Assembly (NCBI GenBank): GCA_948567375.1 | Contig: OX419759.1 | Coordinates: 51,499,493 to 51,563,492, forward strand | Origin: Lunularia cruciata | Lineage: Eukaryota > Streptophyta > Marchantiopsida > Lunulariales > Lunulariaceae | Direction: 5' to 3' | Length of the DNA stretch: 64,000 nt | In this document: piece by piece, positions 58,778 to 64,000 of the stretch | Layout: every line of letters starts with the position of its first letter | Numbering within the stretch: position 1 is the stretch's first letter | Position numbers and translations under genes: made by a program | Notes under the pieces: generated by a model | Told to the model about the DNA's origin: nothing | What the model saw: only the letters and a program-made list of their open reading frames with translations | The model's database searches: none

Positions 58778-61450
58778 ATGGCCTCTTTTCCCCTTGCCAT
58801 CGATGAGGCAATTGGGTTCTTGGACACACTAATTGCCCGACTGCAGACGTCTTCATCGCCTGATACTCCCCTGCCTGACCCCCCGGTTGTGAAAACGCCC
58901 ACCACTACTGCTAAGAAGGTGTTGGTTCGGAAGTGCTTGGCAATGTAATCCTCAGTATTTCAGATTGTTTTGTTGAGGCCACGTTCATGATCTCCCGACT
59001 GCTGATGAAGCTCGGGGCTCGATATAATTTGCAAATCTAGGTTTCGGTTTGGGTGCTCCTCTTCTGAATTCCTCTTCTGTGATCAAAATCTCTCTTTTCA
59101 CATCACATCCTCCCATCCCTTTGCTGTCGGTTGGAGGTAATAATTCCTATTGAATTCTTGAGAAGATTCCTGAGGGGTTGAAGAGAGATTGATCGTCCAA
59201 TTTGGCAACCTGGACAGGTTGCCAAATTGGACAGCAGCTTGAATGATGGGGTCAGGGTTTCACTGGAGGCTAAGTAGGAATTTGTTCCTTTGCAGGGAGA
59301 GACTTTCCTGCCAGAAGTACCTGTTAAGGGAGCCGCACTTACGAGCGAGCAGCAAGAGGCTGGAAAGGATTCTATTTTGTCCAGGCCAGGAAAGAAACCT
59401 CGTGAGTGAATTTCACGTAGAGTGGGGAAAACCGATTGCGATGTTTGGCTAACAAATGAATTGGCGGACTCTAGCTAAGAATGGTCCACAGATTTCTGCT
59501 GAGTTTCTTCTTTTCTCTGGAGAAATAATACCTTGTTGCCAGCATAAATTTTTGAACTTCGATTGTACTGATTCGAGAACCCTCGTTAATTCTTGATAAC
59601 TGTTTGCAAATTTTCTATTGTTTCCGTAACGCTGTCTTCTGGATTCTTCAGTCAAGACACCCGGTGCGGTCACCGACAAGCCTGTCAAAGCAGATAAACC
59701 TACAGGCGACAAGGTGTCTGATAATACAGAAAATTACGACAAAGCACATCTTCAGGTTCAATTCTTACTGACTTCTGGGCAGGACTTCCATCACTGCTTT
59801 AAGTCAATATCTTAGAAAGTGCAGCGATAGATGCCCAACTCGGGAAGTGTCTGCTTGCAGACCAGAGTTTCCTGTATCTTTTGATTGAGATTTGCGCTTA
59901 GTTTCAAACGGTGATGAGCAGGTAGGTTTTGTGCAATCCGTCGGTGATCATCCCCTTTCGGAGAAACTTTACATTTGTAAAGTAGAGGTAGCTGATGGGG
60001 CAGTTCGACAGGTACGATGAATTTCTCTCTCCTTCTCTCTTCGGATTTTGTTGTATTGTAGTTCATGGAGCTCTATATTTTATTTCCTCGGTATAACTAA
60101 GGCCTTCACTAAATTCTTAGTTATAGTTAGATGATTGTCTACAAATTCTCTGGAGAAGATTGCTGGACTGATCACTGTACCACTGGATTTTCCCTAGGTC
60201 GTGGCTGGCCTGAAGAAGTTTCTTGCCCCTTCGGATCTTGAAGGAAAGAAAGTATGTGTAATTTTGAATTTAAAGCCCGCCAAGTTGGCCGGGCAGCTGA
60301 GTGAGGCCATGATTTTGGCTGGCGATGCAAATGTGGAGGGGGTAGAAACAGTCAAGGTGAGTCTTGCTTTCGTTGGGTGTTAAGGAGATCATTTCTTCGC
60401 TGTCACCAAGTTCTCCACACCGGATGTTGTAAATACTGGGTACCTGCCAGTTAAAGAATCTAGATATCGAGGTCTTGTGCAAGGCTTGTTTCTTTGGTCG
60501 TGAATATGAGTGAGCGGAAGGTGGATCGGACTTGAGGTGGTTGTAGACCTGACCGATGGCGGATAAACTCGGTATTGTCAAACTTGTTCACCCACATTTC
60601 TCTCTCGATACCAGGATATCTATACCCATGTATAGATATCTCGAGCATTAGGTGTCTATTATGCTCCCAACGTAGTGCCGAACTGACTATATGTGGTTGC
60701 TTAGGTTCTCGAGCCTCCCCCAGAATCCTCCGTTGGTGACCGCATTTATCTCCAGGTAAGAGCATCTTTTGTACTCTACGAATAAAGCCAGCTATGTATA
60801 AGTTATTCGCAGCTATTCAGTAAATACTAGTGTACTCCTTAAGATTTGATGCAAAGAGACAAGTACACTAGTTCGTGAGTATGAAAAGCTGATTATTCTG
60901 ATTCATTTGTTGCTCTGTTCCCATCCAGGGTGGTTCTCCAAGTGCAAGCCCGGTCAAGCAATTGAGTTCTAAAATCTGGGAGAAGGTTGTTCCTATTCTT
61001 AAGGTCGAAGGTGAGTTCACGTGATACTGGTAATGTAAAGTCCTCAAGTATCCGGAACTGTTTTGAACTTGTTACTATTCTGATATACTAGTACTTTTCT
61101 AATAAAATAGAAGGTGGTTCAAGGTCCTTAGCATCCTATCATCTGTGAAGCACCGAAATGATCTCTACAAAGTGTACCATCCCAAGAAGCCCGGATGTAG
61201 ATGTAAATGTAGATGGAATATTGATTCTTAGTACCGCTGCAAGTAATTCAATCTTGGTTTGATACTGGTATGGGCACGATAACGATAATGGTTAATGATT
61301 AGTTGTTAGTGCGACCAAGTAGCTATTGCTGACATCTCGGCCTTCTACACTTGAACAGGTGGGGTTGCATCTTTTGACGGAATTCCGCTTGTAACGTCCT
61401 CCGGTGTAGTCAAAGTATCTTCGCTTCCCGACGGAGCTGGTATTCACTGA
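58778..61450 (+). CDS. AIMP1/Arc1p-like tRNA-binding protein with EMAPII-type OB fold (8 exons, 274 aa)
   Basis: Exons 58778-58918, 59296-59401, 59652-59755, 59922-60011, 60198-60356, 60705-60755, 60929-61010 and 61359-61450. All have GT-AG borders and phases that close to one 825-base reading frame. Residues 1-117 are a Lys/Pro-rich linker. Residues 118 to about 217 form the tRNA-binding OB fold ([21 protein letters not shown], then [23 protein letters not shown] and SEAMILAG). Residues 218-274 form the EMAPII-type extension ([15 protein letters not shown], then [16 protein letters not shown]). The family binds tRNA and assembles with aminoacyl-tRNA synthetases, notably Met-tRNA synthetase, in the cytosol. 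Exon 1 has a weak donor (gtgttg), so its border is the least certain. No catalytic synthetase domain is present. Confidence 0.93.
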
Positions 61451-62599
61451 TACGATGATTCACTCGATACCTCTTTATCTCCTGCGTAAAGGTCACTCGA
61501 ACACTGTCACTAGCAACGGTATTTTAAAGTCTACTCTTGAACCGCGAAGGTGGTCAGTACGCCATAGGGCCTTGAGTGTCCTCCCACCGAATCCGCCCTA
61601 CGGGTCTCTTCCATCCTGCAATTTGCAATATCAGTGCTCTAACTTCAATGCTCCGTCCGCAAATCACTCTTTTCAACACATGACTGCATTCGAGGTAGAT
61701 AACCCTCCTAACTGTGGGTGAATTTCCGATAGGAAACCGTGGAGGTGAAGGCAGTTCATCGCAATAATCTGGTTCTGCACTTCTGTATAAATATGTGGTT
61801 GCCTTGCAAGAGCACATTATGTGTACTTCGAATATCTGAGTGGTTATGTACTTCTCGGTGAAATCTTAGCACATTCAATCTCGATACGTTCTTCGCTTTG
61901 TAGATCAGCTTTACAGCTTGTTGAGTTAATCAACGTAGAGACAAGCGGTTTTGGTTGTCTAAGTGATTACCATGATGCAAGATGAGACGATGGATCTGTT
62001 GTTAAACTGATTAGTCTTTGTTGGAGGATGGCCACCAATTGCAGCAAAGGACTTGAGATCCGGTCCTCATTTCCTCCAAGGTCATTTGTAGATGTCAAGC
62101 ACATTTGCAATATCTCTTGAGAAGTATGTGAAGTCATTAGTTTCTGGCTTCGACGCGTAGAGTTCGTTACATGCGATCTGATCTAAGGAAGTTCCTCAAC
62201 TTTCCTCATCTATATGTTTGATAAGTGAAAGTAGAATATCAACTATTTCCTACAGAGCAATGACACTTGCAAATCTGGTCATGACCCATAAACGACCACA
62301 TGCACATGAAATGATGTGTGCAAGGTGTCACCACAAGTTACCGGGACAGCTACAGTTATGTCTTTTAATATAACTGGGCAGAGAATGAACATGAGCTTCA
62401 TGTGTGGATGGATACTCCCAAGGATTATAGACATGTGGTCCTTGAAAGAATCCCTGAATGTAGCGCTTGCTCTAGAACCGAGAATACTAACTGGACCTGA
62501 ACAATCGATGGATCATCCGGAGATGATTACTAATTCATATTGCTTGTCCATGATGAATCTAGTAAGTAATCTGTTCACCTTAATTCAAATCAGTTACTC
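61451..62599. other. 3' flank of the tRNA-binding protein gene
   Basis: Presumably the 3' untranslated region of the preceding gene at its left part. The frames at 61455-61721 and 62316-62603 show no domain. Confidence 0.5.
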
Positions 62600-62860
62600 A
62601 TGAACATGCTTGGTCTTCTTCCTAATGCTTTTTTGTCATCCATACAACGGTGCGACCAGTGTTGTGACGGAACTATTCTACCCAATTCCATCAAAGGCAG
62701 CGCAGCAGTAAATGAAGGCTTTGGAAACTTCGAAGTTGGAGGAATCCCCGGAATCGACGTCATCCTGGGAGACAGGGAAACAGTTTGTCCAGGTGTTGCT
62801 CCATGTGCAGGTATTGTTGCTCTTGCTGCGCGTAACGCGCAGTCAAAGCAAGCGATCTGA
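62600..62860 (+). pseudogene. Class III peroxidase single-exon remnant
   Basis: An open frame of 86 codons contains CDGTILPNSIKGSAAVNEG, then GFGNFEV, then CPGVAPCAGIVALAARNA. These match the stretch of secretory plant peroxidases that runs from the GCD-ILL motif to the CPGVVSCADIVALAARDA helix, which is usually encoded by the second exon. The Asp of CADI is Gly here. The distal-His exon upstream and the proximal-His exon downstream were not found within 1 kb, so this is a fragment and probably not functional. Confidence 0.65.
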
Positions 62861-64000
62861 GCAGCGACGACCCATTTGAGTATTTCAAGATCGTTCTCAA
62901 TCAGCTGATGTGAATGATTTGAACAAGTACTGAATAAAATGACGTGATTACAAACATCCGACATCTGTACCTTACCTCATACTCATCATAAATAATACTA
63001 GTACAATTTACCCCGTCGAATTTGAACATGTCAAAACGCTCCGTAAACATCGATTAGAATGCAAAGTACATTACAAACCAATTCTCGTACATCTGGGACA
63101 TAGACATTGACTGCGATTGCTCATAACGTCTTACTTACCCACACTTTACTTTCAAGAAACCTGGCACGTATCATTCAGCTTATCCAGTTTTCCTGATTGA
63201 AGAGTAATTGGCGGTACCACTGTGAAGGAGGGTGCCAAACATCGAAGTAATCCGCACTTGTGTCCTGCACAGGTATTCTTTAGTAGAATGCGGAACAACA
63301 TCGCACTATTTACTGAAACGCATATTCGGAAGATCTTCAAGATAGTTTACAATATATGTTACCCCTGAGGATACTTCTTGTGGTTCAACGCGGAGCTCCT
63401 GCTGAAGGAACGGCATTTCACTTCCTGCGGTGTATACTCAACCATCGTGAGGAAGCGAAGCGGCCGTCGTATTGCGAATGTACATTTGGAATCAGGGGGT
63501 TGATCTGGGTTACATTTATCATCGACAATCTCTTAAAAGCAGGGAGGCATATCCCCGAGATTCTTAAGAGCTTCGCAAGCTACAATCTTGAGGGAAGATA
63601 TGTATTGTGATTCTTCACGTGGCCTACAGCATTTCATTTATCAAGTTGCACAAACACACAACTTTTAGCTGACTCAGATCATGCACCCACAAGTCACGCA
63701 ATGGATTTTGGATCGCGCCACTTCTTGTGTATGGTCAGTGTAGTGAAGCATGAGTATTTAACTGAAGCTTTTTCTGTGTTTATGTGTAGCAATCTGCAGC
63801 CATAGCTGCTTGGGCCAAAGCGCCTCACCACTCTTCTATCTCACATTTCTACTCATGCAATTAATCTGTGTACCATCTGACTGAGTTTTGGCCAATAGGC
63901 CCGGGTTCGAATTGTCTGTCCAAGGTTCAATCAAACCACCCATTGCGCGTCTATTTAAAATTGGAGTGCCATGTATGTAATGTTTCATCCCATGCCTCTA
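62861..64000. other. Right end, nothing assignable
   Basis: Short frames only (for example 63356-63610 plus, 84 codons, no domain). A tRNA B-box-like string near 63900 lacks a cloverleaf. Confidence 0.5.

Noticed and set aside
59243-59452. Separate small ORF of 69 codons
   Set aside because: It overlaps exon 2 of the tRNA-binding protein gene in another frame; the exon frame fits the splice phases.
63880-63930. tRNA gene suggested by gggttcgaattg
   Set aside because: Only a B-box-like string is present; no A-box at the right distance and no cloverleaf stems.

Overview
The window looks like nuclear DNA of a land plant, possibly a bryophyte; the organism is inferred, not proven. Two intron-bearing plant genes with consistent splice phases lie at the right end. 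The left four fifths (about 1-51.3 kb) is AT-rich DNA made of nested, mostly decayed Ty3/gypsy LTR retrotransposons. I distinguish four families: M (two large minus-strand copies), B (one minus-strand chromodomain element), A (one very young plus-strand element, one 5'-truncated copy, one solo LTR) and C (one badly decayed plus-strand element).

Family M is the most interesting content. In element order it reads 5' LTR, 1.4 kb leader, gag with two CCHC knuckles, aspartic protease, a cytosine-5 DNA methyltransferase domain (motifs I, IV, VI, IX and X visible), reverse transcriptase, RNase H, integrase, and a PHD finger fused after the integrase. So one element carries a putative DNA-methylation writer and a putative histone reader. 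Both copies (M1, 3218-18471; M2, 18472-36030) have the same order, although M1 has lost its RT/RNase H and both carry many stops. The two copies stand head to tail and meet LTR to LTR near 18471/18472. Their LTR modules are shuffled with a diverged repeat (R) found at 2691-3115, 18182-18369 and 36031-36740.

Nesting: B (3926-9540, perfect 5-bp target duplication GATGA, initiator-Met tRNA primer site, 425/400-bp LTRs) sits in the 3' untranslated part of M1. A 3' fragment of family A (10555-12383) replaces the RT/RNase H of M1. A complete family A element (23529-31310, 692-bp LTRs with a single difference seen) splits the methyltransferase of M2 between motif I and the following SAM-binding strand. 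M1 preserves the empty site. Family A has an additional zinc-knuckle ORF upstream of gag. A solo LTR of A lies at 45419-46108, and C occupies about 38.5-43.7 kb.

From about 51.3 kb the DNA becomes genic. A DOMON plus cytochrome b561 membrane protein (3 exons, 427 aa) occupies 53481-55430. An AIMP1/Arc1p-like tRNA-binding protein (8 exons, 274 aa) occupies 58778-61450. A single decayed exon of a class III peroxidase lies at 62600-62860. The remaining stretches show nothing I can assign.
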